From contig NZ_JABWRP020000002.1 in assembly GCF_014269035.2 (NCBI RefSeq), forward strand, positions 372,001 through 436,000: DNA of 64,000 nucleotides, read 5' to 3'. The translations under genes were made by a program, and so were the position numbers. The DNA comes from Pseudomonas vlassakiae. GTDB taxonomy: Bacteria > Pseudomonadota > Gammaproteobacteria > Pseudomonadales > Pseudomonadaceae. This document shows, piece after piece, positions 8,283 to 18,835 of the stretch (its first letter is position 1; each line of letters opens with the position of its first letter). Under the pieces are notes generated by a model, which saw nothing but the letters and a program-made list of their open reading frames with translations, was not told the DNA's origin and did not search any database.

Positions 8283-8318
8283 AACTACGACTGTATTGAT
8301 CGTAGTTAAAATCGACAA
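8283..8318 (-). promoter_or_regulatory. promoter and inverted-repeat operator for the NDH-2-like gene
   Basis: AACTACGA (8283-8290) and TCGTAGTT (8300-8307) are perfect 8-bp arms with a 9-bp spacer. On the minus strand TTGTCG (8318-8313), 17 bp and TACAGT (8295-8290) read as a promoter, so the repeat would block the -10 and spacer. The best candidate binder is the divergent Rrf2 protein. Confidence 0.65.
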
Positions 8319-8492
8319 GTGTTTTTTGTAAGCGGCTCGTAGCCGACCCGTGGTAAAAATCGGGCGAATGGCTCTATATCGAGCTTATAAGGGCTAACCA
8401 TGGCCTTGGAATGGCGACGACTGGTGCAGGGAAGCTTTGCGCTGGCCCAATGATCAGCGTACTATTTGCGACAATATTGGTCGGAGATTGAT

Positions 8493-9032
8493 ATGTCGCT
8501 CTACAGCGCTGGCGTCGAATACGGTATCCATTGCCTGCTGTTTCTGGTGGATGAGCGGGGTGATACCCGTGAATGCAGCGTGCGCGACCTGGCGGAACTA
8601 CAGGGCGTGCCGCAGGAATACCTGGCCAAGGTCTTCACCAAGCTCGCCCGGGCCAGGCTGGTGGTGGCAACGGAAGGTGTGCGTGGCGGTTTTCGCCTGG
8701 CGCGGCCGTCGGACGAAATCACCGTGCTGGATATCGTCAATGCCATCGACGGGCCGAAGAAGATCTTTGATTGCCGCGAGATCCGCGAGCGTTGCAGCTT
8801 GTTCGAAGGTGCAGCGCCGGGTTGGGCGACCGAGGGCACCTGCGCGATTCACGCGGTGATGCTGGGGGCGCAGAAGCGCATGGAAGAGGCGTTGGCGCAG
8901 CAGACCATCCTCGACCTGGCGCGGCGCTTTGGACGCAAGGCGCCGACCGAATTCGGGCAGAAGGTCAATGAGTGGATGGGCGAACGACGTGATGGCAGGC
9001 GGGCGGGGGATATCCCGGTCAGCGAGGTCTGA
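8493..9032 (+). CDS. Rrf2 family transcriptional regulator
   Basis: A 179-aa winged-helix regulator. The Rrf2 N terminus (MSLYSAGVEYGIHCLLFL), the recognition region (GVPQEYLAKVFTKLARARLV) and the wing (GVRGGFRLARP) are clear. Three cysteines at about 94, 101 and 117 occupy the region that binds Fe-S clusters or acts as a thiol switch in IscR/NsrR-type members. The spacing differs from IscR, so the effector is open. The ATG at 8493 was chosen because the protein then begins with the family motif; the 9-codon extension to 8466 has no support. It most likely controls the divergent NDH-2-like gene. Confidence 0.9.
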   Translation: MSLYSAGVEYGIHCLLFLVDERGDTRECSVRDLAELQGVPQEYLAKVFTKLARARLVVATEGVRGGFRLARPSDEITVLDIVNAIDGPKKIFDCREIRERCSLFEGAAPGWATEGTCAIHAVMLGAQKRMEEALAQQTILDLARRFGRKAPTEFGQKVNEWMGERRDGRRAGDIPVSEV

Positions 9033-9042
9033 ATCCAGCGTC

Positions 9043-9086
9043 CGCATCGGTTCTTTCGCGGGCTTCCCCGCGAAAGAACCGATGCG
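9043..9086. terminator. perfect 20-bp-arm hairpin between rrf2 and metH
   Basis: Arms 9043-9062 and 9067-9086 are perfect complements around cttc and contain ttcgcgggcttccccgcgaa, a relative of the REP core. It lies between two convergent stop codons and can terminate both transcripts. Confidence 0.8.
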
Positions 9087-9089
9087 ATT

Positions 9090-12000
9090 TCAGCTGTCGT
9101 AGCCGAGGTTAGGCGCCAGCCAGCGCTCGCTCACGCTCACCTCCTGGCCTTTGCGCGCGCTGTAACGCTCGATCTGGTCCTTGTCGACCTTGCCCACGGC
9201 AAAGTACTGCGCCTGCGGGTGGGCGAAATACCAGCCGCTGACCGCCGCCGCCGGGAACATCGCGAAGTGCTCGGTGAGGAACACGCCACTCGGGCCGGTT
9301 TCGCCGATGGCGGTGCCATCGAGCAGGCGGAACAGGGTTGCCTTCTCGGTGTGGTCCGGGCACGCCGGGTAGCCGGGGGCAGGGCGGATACCGCTGTATT
9401 GCTCCTTGATCAGCGCCTCGTTGTCCAGCTGCTCGTCGCGGGCATAGCCCCAGTGCTCTTTACGTACCTGCTCGTGCAGCCACTCGGCACAGGCCTCGGC
9501 CAGGCGGTCGGCCAGGGCCTTGACCATGATCGAGCTGTAGTCGTCGCCCTTGTCCTGGTACGCCTTGGCCACTTCCTCGGCGCCGATGCCGGCGGTGGTG
9601 ATGAAGCCGCCGACGTAGTCGGTGACGCCGCTGGCCTTCGGCGCGACGAAGTCGGCCAGGGACAGGTTCGGCTTGCCATCGGGCTTGATGGTCTGCTGGC
9701 GCAGGTGGTGCAGGGTGGCCAGGGCCTGGCCGTCTGCGCCGTAGACTTCGATGTCGTCATCGGCAACCTGGTTGGCCGGCCAGAAGCCGAACACCGCGCG
9801 GGCGCTGATCAGCTTCTCGTCGATCAGCTTGTCGAGCATCTCGCGGGCATCCTTGTACAGCGCGGTGGCGGCTTCGCCGACCACTTCGTCGGTGAGGATG
9901 CGCGGGAACTTGCCGGCCAGGTCCCAGGAAATGAAGAACGGCGTCCAGTCGATGTACTCGGCCAGGGTCCGCAGGTCGATGTCTTCCAGCACCTTGACGC
10001 CGGTGAAGGAGGGCACTGCTGGCTGGTAGCCGGCCCAGTCGTACTGCGGCTTGGCGGCGATGGCCTGGGCGTAGCTCAGGCGCTCGGTGCGGGCGCTGCG
10101 GTTGGCGGTGCGCTCGCGCACTTCCACGTATTCCTGGCGGGTCTTCTCGACGAAGCCGGGCTTGAGTTCCTTGGACAGCAGCTGGGTGGCCACACCCACC
10201 GCACGCGAGGCGTCGGTGACGTAGACCACGGCGTCGTTGCTGTACTTGGGTTCGATCTTGACCGCAGTGTGGGCCTTGGACGTGGTGGCGCCGCCGATCA
10301 TCAGCGGCAGGTGGAAGCCCTGGCGCTGCATTTCGCGGGCGACGTGGACCATCTCGTCCAGCGACGGGGTGATCAGGCCGGACAGGCCGATGATGTCGCA
10401 CTTCTGTTCGCGGGCGGTCTGCAGGATCTTCTCGGCCGGCACCATGACCCCGAGGTCGACGATGTCGTAGCCGTTGCAGCCCAGCACCACGCCGACAATG
10501 TTCTTGCCGATGTCGTGCACGTCGCCCTTGACGGTGGCCATGAGGATCTTGCCCTTGGCTTCCGGCTTGTCGCCTTTCTCGGCTTCGATGAACGGGATCA
10601 GGTGCGCCACGGCCTGCTTCATGACACGGGCCGACTTGACCACCTGCGGCAGGAACATCTTGCCGGCGCCGAACAGGTCACCGACCACGTTCATGCCACT
10701 CATCAGCGGGCCTTCGATGACCTCGATCGGGCGTGCACACTGCTGCCGGCACTCCTCGGTATCTTCGACGATGAAAGCGGTGATGCCTTTGACCAGCGCG
10801 TGCTCCAGGCGCTTCTCGACGGGCAGCGAACGCCACTCTTCGTTTTCCACTTCCTTGGTCGCGCCGCCGCCCTTGTAATCGTCGGCAATCGCCAGCAGGG
10901 CGTCGGTGCCGTGCGGCGTGCGGTTGAGCACCACGTCCTCGACCTTTTCGCGCAGCGCAGCCGGGATCTCGTCGTAAATCTCCAGCTGGCCGGCGTTGAC
11001 GATACCCATGGTCAGGCCGTTCTGGATCGCGTGGTACAGGAATACCGAGTGGATCGCCTCACGCACCGGGTTGTTGCCGCGGAACGAGAACGACACGTTG
11101 GACACGCCACCCGAACTCAGCGCGTGGGGCAGGTGATCACGGATGTAGGCGCAGGCCTCGATGAAGTCGACGGCGTAGTTGTTGTGCTCTTCGATGCCGG
11201 TGGCGACGGCGAAGATGTTCGGGTCGAAGATGATGTCTTCCGGCGGGAAGCCGACTTCGTTGACCAGGATGTCGTAGCTGCGCTGGCAGATTTCCTTCTT
11301 GCGCGCGGCGGTGTCGGCCTGGCCGACCTCGTCGAAGGCCATCACCACCACGGCCGCGCCGTAGCGCTTGCACAGGCGGGCATGGTGCTTGAACTGCTCG
11401 ACGCCTTCTTTCATGGAGATCGAGTTGACGATGCCCTTGCCCTGGATGCACTTCAGGCCCGCTTCGATCACTTCCCACTTGGACGAGTCGATCATGATCG
11501 GCACGCGGGAGATGTCCGGCTCACCGGCGATCAGGTTGAGGAAGCGGACCATGGCGGCCTGGGAGTCGAGCATCCCTTCGTCCATGTTGATGTCGATCAC
11601 CTGGGCGCCGGCTTCGACCTGCTGCAGGGCGACTTCCAGGGCTTCGGTGTAGTTCTCTTCGCGGATCAGCCGGGCGAACTTGGCAGAGCCGGTGATGTTG
11701 GTGCGCTCGCCGACGTTGACGAACAGCGACTGGCGGTCGATGGTGAACGGTTCCAGACCCGACAGGCGGCAGGCCTTGGCGATTTCCGGGATTTCGCGTG
11801 GCTTGTACTTGGCCACGGCCTCGGCGATCGCCTGGATATGGCCCGGGGTGGTGCCGCAGCAGCCACCGATGATGTTGAGGAAGCCGCTGGCGGCGAACTC
11901 TTCGACCACCGCCGCCATCTCTGCCGGGGTTTCGTCATATTCACCGAAGGCGTTCGGCAGGCCGGCGTTGGGGTGGGCAGACACATGGGTGTCGGCCTTG

Positions 12001-12797
12001 GTCGCCAGCTCTTCCAGGTACGGGCGCAGGTCCTTGGCGCCGAGGGCGCAGTTGAGGCCCACGGAAATCGGCTTGGCATGGCGCACCGAGTTCCAGAACG
12101 CTTCGGTGGTCTGGCCCGACAGGGTGCGGCCGGAGGCATCGGTGATGGTGCCGGAGATCATGATCGGCAGTTCGATGCCATCGTCCTCGAACACCTGTTG
12201 CACGGCGAAGATCGCCGCCTTGGCATTGAGCGTGTCGAAGATGGTCTCGATCAGGATCAGGTCGGCGCCGCCCTCGATCAGGCCACGGGTGGCCTCGATG
12301 TAGTTTTCCACCAGCTCGTCGAAGGTGACGTTGCGGTAGCCGGGGTCGTTGACGTCCGGGGAGATCGAGCAGGTCCGGCTGGTCGGGCCGAGCACGCCGG
12401 CGACGAAGCGCGGTTTGTCGGGGGTTTCCAGGGTCTTGGCATCGGCGACCTGGCGGGCGATGCGCGCGCCCTCGACGTTCAGCTCGTACACCAGCGATTC
12501 CATGCCGTAGTCGGCCTGGGAAATCTGCGTGGCGTTGAAGGTGTTGGTTTCGAGGATATCGGCGCCGGCATCCAGGTAGGCTTTCTCGATCGCCGCGATC
12601 ACATCCGGGCGGCTGAGCAGCAACAGGTCGTTGTTGCCTTTCACGTCGCTTGGCCAATCGGCGAAGCGCGTGCCACGATAGTCGTGTTCCTCGAGGCGAT
12701 AGCTTTGGATCATAGTACCCATGCCGCCGTCGAGGATCAGAATGCGCTCTTTGAGTGCGTGCTGGAGTGCTTGGAGACGAGCGCTGCGGTCGGACAT
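9090..12797 (-). CDS. metH: cobalamin-dependent methionine synthase
   Basis: A 1235-aa protein that methylates homocysteine using methyl-tetrahydrofolate. All four modules are present. The homocysteine domain (residues about 1-330) starts at [12 protein letters not shown] and has zinc ligands in LNCALG (about 249) and [10 protein letters not shown] (about 314-315). The pterin domain (about 355-620) contains [16 protein letters not shown]. The B12 domain carries DVHDIGKN near residue 759, whose His is the lower cobalt ligand. The C-terminal AdoMet activation domain contains [12 protein letters not shown]. Length is normal. The ATG at 12797 is preceded by CAGGTAG. No cobalamin riboswitch is seen in the short divergent spacer before it. 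Confidence 0.98.
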   Translation of the reverse strand: MSDRSARLQALQHALKERILILDGGMGTMIQSYRLEEHDYRGTRFADWPSDVKGNNDLLLLSRPDVIAAIEKAYLDAGADILETNTFNATQISQADYGMESLVYELNVEGARIARQVADAKTLETPDKPRFVAGVLGPTSRTCSISPDVNDPGYRNVTFDELVENYIEATRGLIEGGADLILIETIFDTLNAKAAIFAVQQVFEDDGIELPIMISGTITDASGRTLSGQTTEAFWNSVRHAKPISVGLNCALGAKDLRPYLEELATKADTHVSAHPNAGLPNAFGEYDETPAEMAAVVEEFAASGFLNIIGGCCGTTPGHIQAIAEAVAKYKPREIPEIAKACRLSGLEPFTIDRQSLFVNVGERTNITGSAKFARLIREENYTEALEVALQQVEAGAQVIDINMDEGMLDSQAAMVRFLNLIAGEPDISRVPIMIDSSKWEVIEAGLKCIQGKGIVNSISMKEGVEQFKHHARLCKRYGAAVVVMAFDEVGQADTAARKKEICQRSYDILVNEVGFPPEDIIFDPNIFAVATGIEEHNNYAVDFIEACAYIRDHLPHALSSGGVSNVSFSFRGNNPVREAIHSVFLYHAIQNGLTMGIVNAGQLEIYDEIPAALREKVEDVVLNRTPHGTDALLAIADDYKGGGATKEVENEEWRSLPVEKRLEHALVKGITAFIVEDTEECRQQCARPIEVIEGPLMSGMNVVGDLFGAGKMFLPQVVKSARVMKQAVAHLIPFIEAEKGDKPEAKGKILMATVKGDVHDIGKNIVGVVLGCNGYDIVDLGVMVPAEKILQTAREQKCDIIGLSGLITPSLDEMVHVAREMQRQGFHLPLMIGGATTSKAHTAVKIEPKYSNDAVVYVTDASRAVGVATQLLSKELKPGFVEKTRQEYVEVRERTANRSARTERLSYAQAIAAKPQYDWAGYQPAVPSFTGVKVLEDIDLRTLAEYIDWTPFFISWDLAGKFPRILTDEVVGEAATALYKDAREMLDKLIDEKLISARAVFGFWPANQVADDDIEVYGADGQALATLHHLRQQTIKPDGKPNLSLADFVAPKASGVTDYVGGFITTAGIGAEEVAKAYQDKGDDYSSIMVKALADRLAEACAEWLHEQVRKEHWGYARDEQLDNEALIKEQYSGIRPAPGYPACPDHTEKATLFRLLDGTAIGETGPSGVFLTEHFAMFPAAAVSGWYFAHPQAQYFAVGKVDKDQIERYSARKGQEVSVSERWLAPNLGYDS

Positions 12798-12966
12798 AGG
12801 AACTACCTGGTCGGGCAAATATCAGAAGGTGCCGAATCATAACAAAGCTGCGCGGTTTTTAGGCGCATCGCCCTTTTGCATGAATTTTGTTCATGTTGAG
12901 TGACATCAAGGCACCCAAGGACGACCAGACAATCGTGATGGCTTCACTACCCAGGACTTTTCGCAC

Positions 12967-15267
12967 ATGGTGCATCGTATCCTTGCCAGCGTCTTCGCGC
13001 TGCTCATCAGTGGCGTGGCGTCAGGGCAAGCTCCCCAGTCGAGCCCGGTGATTTCCTACACCCGGGACATCCAGCCGATCTTCACCGAAAAATGCGTGGC
13101 CTGCCACGCCTGCAACGACGCTGCCTGCCAGCTCAAGCTGGAAAGCCCCGAAGGTGCGGTGCGTGGTGCCACCAAGGTGCCGGTGTACCAAGGCGAACGC
13201 AGCAAGGCGGTGGCCCCCACGCGGTTGTTCTACGACGCCCACAGTGAAGATGAATGGCGCAAGAAGGGCTTCTATTCGGTACTCGACAACCAGGGTAGCC
13301 AGGCGGCGCTGATGGCACGCATGCTCGAGCTGGGGCACAAGACCCCGCTCACGCCCAATGCCAAGCTGCCTGACGAGATCGTCCTGGGGCTCAACCGCAA
13401 CAACATGTGCCCGCTGCCGGAAGAGTTCGATGGCTATGCCGGCGCCCACCCCAAGGAGGGCATGCCGCTGGCGGTCACCGGCCTGACCGACAAGGAATAC
13501 CAGACCCTGCAGCGCTGGCTGGCGGCCGGCGCGCCGGTCGAGTACCAGCCGATCCAGCCAAGCGCAGCCGAGGCCAGGCAGATCGCCGACTGGGAGGAGT
13601 TGCTCAACCGCCCGGGCTCCACCGAGGCGCTGGTCGGCCGCTGGCTGTACGAGCACCTGTTCCTGGCGCATATCTACTTCGTCGGCGGCGAGCAGGGCCA
13701 CTTCTTCCAGTGGGTGCGTTCGCGCACGCCAAGCGGCAAGCCGGTCGACATCATTGCCACGCGCCGCCCCAATGACCCGCCGGGCACCGACTTCTATTAC
13801 CGGCTGATCCCGGTACAGGGCGTGATCGTACACAAGACCCACATCACCTACCCGATGGGGCCGCAGAAGCTCAAGCGCGTCAAGCAGCTGTTCTACGCCG
13901 GCGACTGGCACGCCACGGCGCTACCGGGCTATGGCCCACGCCACCGGGCCAACCCGTTCGAAACCTTCGAGGCGATACCGGCCGTGGCGCGTTACCAGTT
14001 CATGCTGGATAACGCCGAATATTTCGTGCGCACCTTCATCCGTGGCCCGGTGTGCCGCGGGCAGATCGCCACCGACGTGATTCGCGACAACTTCTGGGCG
14101 TTGTTCCAGGAGCCGGCCCACGACCGTTACATCACCGATGCCAAGTACCGCGGCGAAGCCACGCCGCTGCTGGCCATGCCGGGGCAGATCGACGATGTTG
14201 GCAGCGTGCTGAACCTGTGGCATGCCTACCGCGACAAACGCAACGATTACGAGAAATTGCGGCGTGAGGCCTATGCCGAAATGCCGGCTCCGGGCTGGGC
14301 AACCCTGTGGGCCGGCAACGACAATGCGCTGTTGAGCATCTTCCGCCACTTCGACAGCGCTTCGGTGACCAAGGGCCTGATCGGCGACGTGCCGTTGACC
14401 GTCTGGTTGTTCGACTACCCGCTGTTCGAGCGCACCTACTACCAGCTGGCGGTCAACTTCGATGTGTTCGGCAACGTCTCGCACCAGCTGCAGACACGCC
14501 TGTATTTCGACCTGATCCGCAACGGCGCCGAGGTCAACTTCCTGCGCCTGATGCCGGCCGACCAGCGCAGCGACATCCTTGGCAGTTGGTACCAGAACAG
14601 CGGCAAGGTGAAGATGTGGCTGGACTACGAGGACATCGACACCGACACGCCGAGCGGCATCAAGCTCGACCCGCGCGACCCCAAGCGCGACTTCGGCCTG
14701 AAGCTGCTGCAACGTACCGCCAGCCTCAACGCTGCCCCCGACCCGATCAACCGCTGCACCGGCGCGTACTGCTCGCGGCCGCAGATGAGCGAGGAGTTCC
14801 GCAACGTCGAGCAGTCGCTCAGCCGCTTGGTGTCACGCCCGGCCGCCGGCCTGAAGGTGATCGGCCAACTGCCTGAAGCGACCATGCTGCGCATCGAAGG
14901 CGAGGGCGGCCAGCGCCAGGTCTACAGCCTGCTGCGCAACCGCGCGCACAGCAACGTGGCGTTCCTGCTCGGTGAGGCTTACCGCTACGTGCCCGGGCTG
15001 GATACCCTGACCCTGTACCCGGGCGTGCTCAGCAGTTACCCGAACTTCATCTTCAACATTCCGGCCAGGGATGTGCCGGAGTTCGTCGAGGACATGGAGT
15101 ACGCCAAGGATGACCCGGCGAGGTTCGAGCGCATCGTCATGCGTTGGGGGGTGCGCCGCAGCCATCCGGAGTTCTGGCGCTACTTCCATGACCTCAATAC
15201 CTATATCAAGGAAACCCAGCCGGTGGAGGCCGGCGTGCTGGACATGAACCGCTACGAGAACCTCTGA
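12967..15267 (+). CDS. cti: fatty acid cis/trans isomerase
   Basis: A 766-aa periplasmic cytochrome-type enzyme that converts cis-unsaturated membrane fatty acids to trans forms, a rapid response to solvents and heat in Pseudomonas and Vibrio. It has a signal peptide (residues 1-20, ending near ASG/QA) and a haem c site CVACH (Cys43, Cys46, His47) in IQPIFTEKCVACHAC. Length matches the family. Divergent from metH, as in P. putida. The known enzyme is constitutively made and controlled at the level of activity, which fits the absence of an obvious regulator site. Confidence 0.96.
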   Translation: MVHRILASVFALLISGVASGQAPQSSPVISYTRDIQPIFTEKCVACHACNDAACQLKLESPEGAVRGATKVPVYQGERSKAVAPTRLFYDAHSEDEWRKKGFYSVLDNQGSQAALMARMLELGHKTPLTPNAKLPDEIVLGLNRNNMCPLPEEFDGYAGAHPKEGMPLAVTGLTDKEYQTLQRWLAAGAPVEYQPIQPSAAEARQIADWEELLNRPGSTEALVGRWLYEHLFLAHIYFVGGEQGHFFQWVRSRTPSGKPVDIIATRRPNDPPGTDFYYRLIPVQGVIVHKTHITYPMGPQKLKRVKQLFYAGDWHATALPGYGPRHRANPFETFEAIPAVARYQFMLDNAEYFVRTFIRGPVCRGQIATDVIRDNFWALFQEPAHDRYITDAKYRGEATPLLAMPGQIDDVGSVLNLWHAYRDKRNDYEKLRREAYAEMPAPGWATLWAGNDNALLSIFRHFDSASVTKGLIGDVPLTVWLFDYPLFERTYYQLAVNFDVFGNVSHQLQTRLYFDLIRNGAEVNFLRLMPADQRSDILGSWYQNSGKVKMWLDYEDIDTDTPSGIKLDPRDPKRDFGLKLLQRTASLNAAPDPINRCTGAYCSRPQMSEEFRNVEQSLSRLVSRPAAGLKVIGQLPEATMLRIEGEGGQRQVYSLLRNRAHSNVAFLLGEAYRYVPGLDTLTLYPGVLSSYPNFIFNIPARDVPEFVEDMEYAKDDPARFERIVMRWGVRRSHPEFWRYFHDLNTYIKETQPVEAGVLDMNRYENL

Positions 15268-15334
15268 TCGGTTGGGCTGACCTTTCCGAATACGCTGCGG
15301 TCGGAACTGGTGGGTGGTCCTGATCGATTGCAGG

Positions 15335-15351
15335 GGGCTGCTTTGCAGCCC
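15335..15351 (+). terminator. hairpin downstream of cti
   Basis: GGGCTGC-TTT-GCAGCCC, a 7-bp perfect stem 67 bp after the cti stop, immediately before a REP element. The following tract (ttcgc) is only weakly T-rich. Confidence 0.6.
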
Positions 15352-15435
15352 TTCGCGGGTAAACCCGCTCCTACAGGTAGTGCGCTGGTCTTGAAGTCAG
15401 CACTGTCCTTGTAGGAGTGGGTTTACCCGCGAACG
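15351..15435. repeat. pair of inverted REP elements
   Basis: cttcgcgggtaaacccgctc at 15351 and the reverse-oriented gtaggagtgggtttacccgc at 15411 form a head-to-head REP pair about 30 bp apart. This is the standard P. putida REP. Confidence 0.85.
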
Positions 15436-15499
15436 AGTGCGCAGCGCTCGCCTCGGCACTCGATGTGGGCCTCAATGCACCGGCAATCGCAGGTATTCC

Positions 15500-16534
15500 A
15501 TGCTGTATTCGCTTCAGGCACTGCGGGCGTTCGCCGCCTGGGTGGTGGTCTGCCACCACTTCATGCAAATCTTCTTCGACTTCCATGCCACCGGCCCCAT
15601 CGGCCAATTGCTCACCGACCGTGGCGCGGTAGGCGTCGACATTTTCTTCGTCATCAGCGGGCTGGTGATCTACCTGTCGACCCGCGACAAACCCATCGAA
15701 CCTCGCCAGTTCCTGCTCAACCGGGCCTTGCGCATTGTCCCGGCCTACTGGTTCTACACCGCGCTGATGGCGTTACTGTTGCTGGCCTTCAGCCAATGGA
15801 TGCCGCACCAGGCCTTCGACTGGCATCACCTGCTGCTGTCGCTGCTGTTCATCCCGGCGGAAAACCCCGGCGGCTACGGTTTGTACCCGACCCTGAACGT
15901 AGGCTGGACGCTGAATTTCGAGATGTTCTTCTACCTGTTGTTCGGCCTGGCCTTCCTGGTGCGCCAGCGTCATCACCTGGTGCTGGTGACCGCTGCGCTG
16001 CTGCTGGTCAGTGAAGTACTCGGACGCGTGGGCGTGCTCAGCCGGTTCTACAACAACGACATCATCTATGAATTCCTGCTGGGCATCGGCCTGGGCGTGA
16101 TCCATCGTCGCGGCCTGATCCGCGAAGGGCTGTGGTTGCCGCTGGCGGTGCTGGGCGTGGCGGGTTATGCGATCTATCACCTGGACGCTGCGCAGCGCCT
16201 GCTGCACTGGGGCGTGCCAAGCGCGATGATCGTGCTGGCGTTCATCGCCCTGGAGCCGTACTTCAGGGGCAACCGCCTGCTCAAGGCGCTGGGTGACTGC
16301 TCCTACTCGGTGTACCTGATCCACGTGCTGGTGCTGTACGCCGGCTGGTTCGCCTGCCAGCGCCTGCGCCTGAACCCGTACCTGGTGTTCGCCTTGTGCG
16401 TGCCGTCCATTGGACTAATGTCGTGGTTCAGCTATCTGTGGCTGGAGCGCGGCCTGTACCGGCGGATGCAGGCGTGGCTGGCCGCGCCACGGGAGCAAAG
16501 CCCGGCATTTGTGCTTTCCCGAGTCAAATACTAG
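15500..16534 (+). CDS. acyltransferase 3 family membrane protein
   Basis: A 344-aa integral membrane acyltransferase (O-antigen/polysaccharide acetylase type, as in OafA/ExoZ). It has the family start LQALRAFAAWVVVCHHF with the catalytic His pair, then GAVGVDIFFVISGLVIY, RALRIVPAYWFYT and about 10 transmembrane segments. The C terminus ends with FSYLWLERGLYRR. It probably transfers an acetyl or succinyl group to a cell-surface glycan; the acceptor is unknown and no glycan cluster surrounds it. The ATG at 15500 follows CAGGTATTCC and begins at the family motif. The same-strand nfuA gene follows 58 bp later but seems to have its own promoter. Confidence 0.88.
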   Translation: MLYSLQALRAFAAWVVVCHHFMQIFFDFHATGPIGQLLTDRGAVGVDIFFVISGLVIYLSTRDKPIEPRQFLLNRALRIVPAYWFYTALMALLLLAFSQWMPHQAFDWHHLLLSLLFIPAENPGGYGLYPTLNVGWTLNFEMFFYLLFGLAFLVRQRHHLVLVTAALLLVSEVLGRVGVLSRFYNNDIIYEFLLGIGLGVIHRRGLIREGLWLPLAVLGVAGYAIYHLDAAQRLLHWGVPSAMIVLAFIALEPYFRGNRLLKALGDCSYSVYLIHVLVLYAGWFACQRLRLNPYLVFALCVPSIGLMSWFSYLWLERGLYRRMQAWLAAPREQSPAFVLSRVKY

Positions 16535-16538
16535 GACT

Positions 16539-16566
16539 TTGTTCAAAGGCCAGGTTGGCGTACACT
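16539..16566 (+). promoter_or_regulatory. putative nfuA promoter
   Basis: TTGTTC (16539-16544), a 16-bp spacer and TACACT (16561-16566), 26 bp before the nfuA start. No IscR-type site was recognised. Confidence 0.45.
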
Positions 16567-16583
16567 TGGGCGCAAGTCTGTGA

Positions 16584-17177
<594 letters not shown>

Positions 17178-17236
17178 TCTTCAGAGGTCAAGGCTTAGCA
17201 ACAAAGTGTTACGGTTTCAACCCCTGCGACAACAGG

Positions 17237-17263
17237 CCGCAGCCCGTGTTTAAAGGGCTGCGG
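17237..17263 (+). terminator. hairpin downstream of nfuA
   Basis: CCGCAGCCC (17237-17245) and GGGCTGCGG (17255-17263) are perfect 9-bp arms. There is no T tract, so termination strength is uncertain. Confidence 0.5.
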
Positions 17264-17387
17264 GCCATCAGCGCCTTGGTCGGGTAGAAGCCCACTGGGT
17301 GTCATGCCAGAATGCCCCGGTTTTTCGGCCGGCCCGTCCCGAGGGTCGGCACCTTCCCTGTAAAGGTAGCCTGTAAAGGATAGTTTA

Positions 17388-17996
17388 ATGACTGATCTGT
17401 TTACCCGGCGCGCGGTTGTCGCCGGCATGGGCGTTCTCGGGCTCGGCCTGCTGGCAGGCTGCAACCCGGCCCGGGGGCTCGAGTTCAAGTACGGCAAGAA
17501 CATGAGCAATGAAATCCTGGGGCGCAAGTTCAGCCTCAAGGACCCCCAGGGCAATGTCCGTACCCTGTCGAGCTTCTACGGCAGCATGCCGATGATCTTC
17601 TTCGGTTTCACCCAGTGCCCGGCTGTCTGCCCGACCACCCTGGCACGCGCGGCACAGATCAAGAAGCTGCTGAGGGGCCGCGACCGCGAAATCTTCCAGG
17701 TGGTGTTCATCACCCTGGACCCGGAGCGCGACACCCCGGAAGTGCTCGATGCCTACGTCAAGGCCTTCGACCCGTCGTTCACCGCCCTGACCGGCACCCC
17801 GGAAGAAATCGCCGCGGTGGCCAAGGAGTTCAAGGTGTTCTACGAGAAGGTCCCGGCCGGTGACACCTACACCATTTCTCACTCGTCCACCAGCTACGTC
17901 TACGATACACGTGGCACCCTGCGCCTGAGCCTGGGCCATTCGCTGAATGCCAAGGAATGCGCTGAAGACCTGGCAACCCTGATGGAGATTTGCTAA
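17388..17996 (+). CDS. SCO1/SenC family copper chaperone lipoprotein
   Basis: A 202-aa thioredoxin-fold protein that helps load copper into the CuA site of cytochrome oxidase. It begins with a lipoprotein signal (LGLLAGC, acylated Cys25) and a twin Arg at 7-8. The copper ligands are Cys77 and Cys81 in QCPAVC, with His165 in TISHSSTSY. AAGGA precedes the ATG. Its TAA overlaps the ATG of the PCuAC gene (TAATG), so the pair is translationally coupled and works together in periplasmic copper delivery. Confidence 0.93.
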   Translation: MTDLFTRRAVVAGMGVLGLGLLAGCNPARGLEFKYGKNMSNEILGRKFSLKDPQGNVRTLSSFYGSMPMIFFGFTQCPAVCPTTLARAAQIKKLLRGRDREIFQVVFITLDPERDTPEVLDAYVKAFDPSFTALTGTPEEIAAVAKEFKVFYEKVPAGDTYTISHSSTSYVYDTRGTLRLSLGHSLNAKECAEDLATLMEIC

Positions 17997-18484
17997 TGGC
18001 AGTATCCCTGCAACCGATCAAGCGCGGCCTGGCCGCCATCGCCCTGCTGGGCCTGGCCCTGCCGGCCCTGGCGCAAACCACCGTGAGCGACGCCTGGGTA
18101 CGCGCCAGCGTGCCGCATCAGCCGTCCACGGGCGCCTTCATGACCCTGACCGCCAGCACCGACAGCAAGCTGGTCGGCGTGGCATCGCCAGTGGCCAAGA
18201 CCGTGCAGGTGCACGAGATGACCATGAACGGCGACGTGATGGGCATGAAGGAAGTCAAGGCCGTGGAGCTGCCTGCGGGCAAGCCGGTGAGCCTCGACCC
18301 CAACGGCTACCACGTGATGCTGATGGGCCTGACCCAGCAGGTGAAGGAGGGCGAGAAGGTACCGCTGACCCTGACCATCGAAGATGCCAAGGGCACCAAG
18401 GAAACCGTGGAAGTGCAGGCAGAAGTACGCCCGCTCAACGCCGAGGCCGGCGGTGGGCATGACCACATGCACATGAACCACTGA
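17996..18484 (+). CDS. PCuAC family periplasmic copper chaperone
   Basis: A 162-aa secreted protein with a signal peptide (residues 1-27, LPALAQ/T). It carries the PCuAC Cu(I) motif: VHEMTMNG followed by MGMKEV and then NGYHVMLMG, i.e. His and Met ligands. A His/Met-rich tail (GGGHDHMHMNH) could add a Cu(II) site. PCuAC hands copper to SCO or directly to CuA. The start at 17996 is preferred over the upstream TTG because of the TAATG overlap with the SCO gene and the GGAG eight bases upstream. Confidence 0.93.
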   Translation: MAVSLQPIKRGLAAIALLGLALPALAQTTVSDAWVRASVPHQPSTGAFMTLTASTDSKLVGVASPVAKTVQVHEMTMNGDVMGMKEVKAVELPAGKPVSLDPNGYHVMLMGLTQQVKEGEKVPLTLTIEDAKGTKETVEVQAEVRPLNAEAGGGHDHMHMNH

Positions 18485-18494
18485 CCGACAAAAA

Positions 18495-18512
18495 GGGCCG
18501 CTTGAGCGGCCC
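18495..18512 (+). terminator. rho-independent terminator of the SCO-PCuAC unit
   Basis: GGGCCGC-TTGA-GCGGCCC followed by ttcttcgttgt. It lies between convergent genes and may also serve the small gene on the other strand. Confidence 0.8.
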
Positions 18513-18533
18513 TTCTTCGTTGTGCTGCGCGCC

Positions 18534-18761
18534 TCAGCTACGGAAGCGTGGCAGCGGCCTGTCGAGGGTGAGCGAGGTCAGGGTCTTGCGCACCTGTGCT
18601 TCGTCGGCCTCCAGCGCTTTCAGGCTGGCGCGGATCTTGCCCGCAGCGGGCACATCGCCCTGGCGGTCGATCCAGTCGGCAATTTCCTTGCAGGCACTGC
18701 TCAGGCAGGCTTGGCGCTGGTTCATCAGCGATATCAGGGTGGTGAGCTCTCTTTCGGACAT
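18534..18761 (-). CDS. small conserved hypothetical protein
   Basis: A 75-aa mainly helical, charged protein with no signal peptide or membrane segment. Two cysteines lie in QACLSSACKE. I do not recognise a domain. The gene is likely real: codon use matches its neighbours, a good ribosome site (AGGATCCTGCC context, GGA) precedes the ATG, and it fits tightly between a terminator and the araC-type gene. Confidence 0.65.
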   Translation of the reverse strand: MSERELTTLISLMNQRQACLSSACKEIADWIDRQGDVPAAGKIRASLKALEADEAQVRKTLTSLTLDRPLPRFRS

Positions 18762-18835
18762 GGCAGGATCCTCCGTTCAGCTCTGTCAGTGTAGCAGTGG
18801 CTGGCCAGCTTGCCTGAGGCCTGGCGTCGCGGGCG

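Noticed and set aside
9219..12842. 1207-codon open frame antisense to metH
   Set aside because: It mirrors a full-length, fully motif-bearing metH gene. Its protein is a low-complexity Gly/Val/Asp/His string, typical of antisense frames in high-GC DNA.
12798..12966. Possible cobalamin riboswitch before metH
   Set aside because: The spacer is short and shows no B12-box-like sequence or long leader on the minus strand.
15351..15435. Palindromic repeats considered as a small CRISPR array
   Set aside because: Only two inverted copies of a REP element with no regular spacers or direct repeat; no cas genes in the window.
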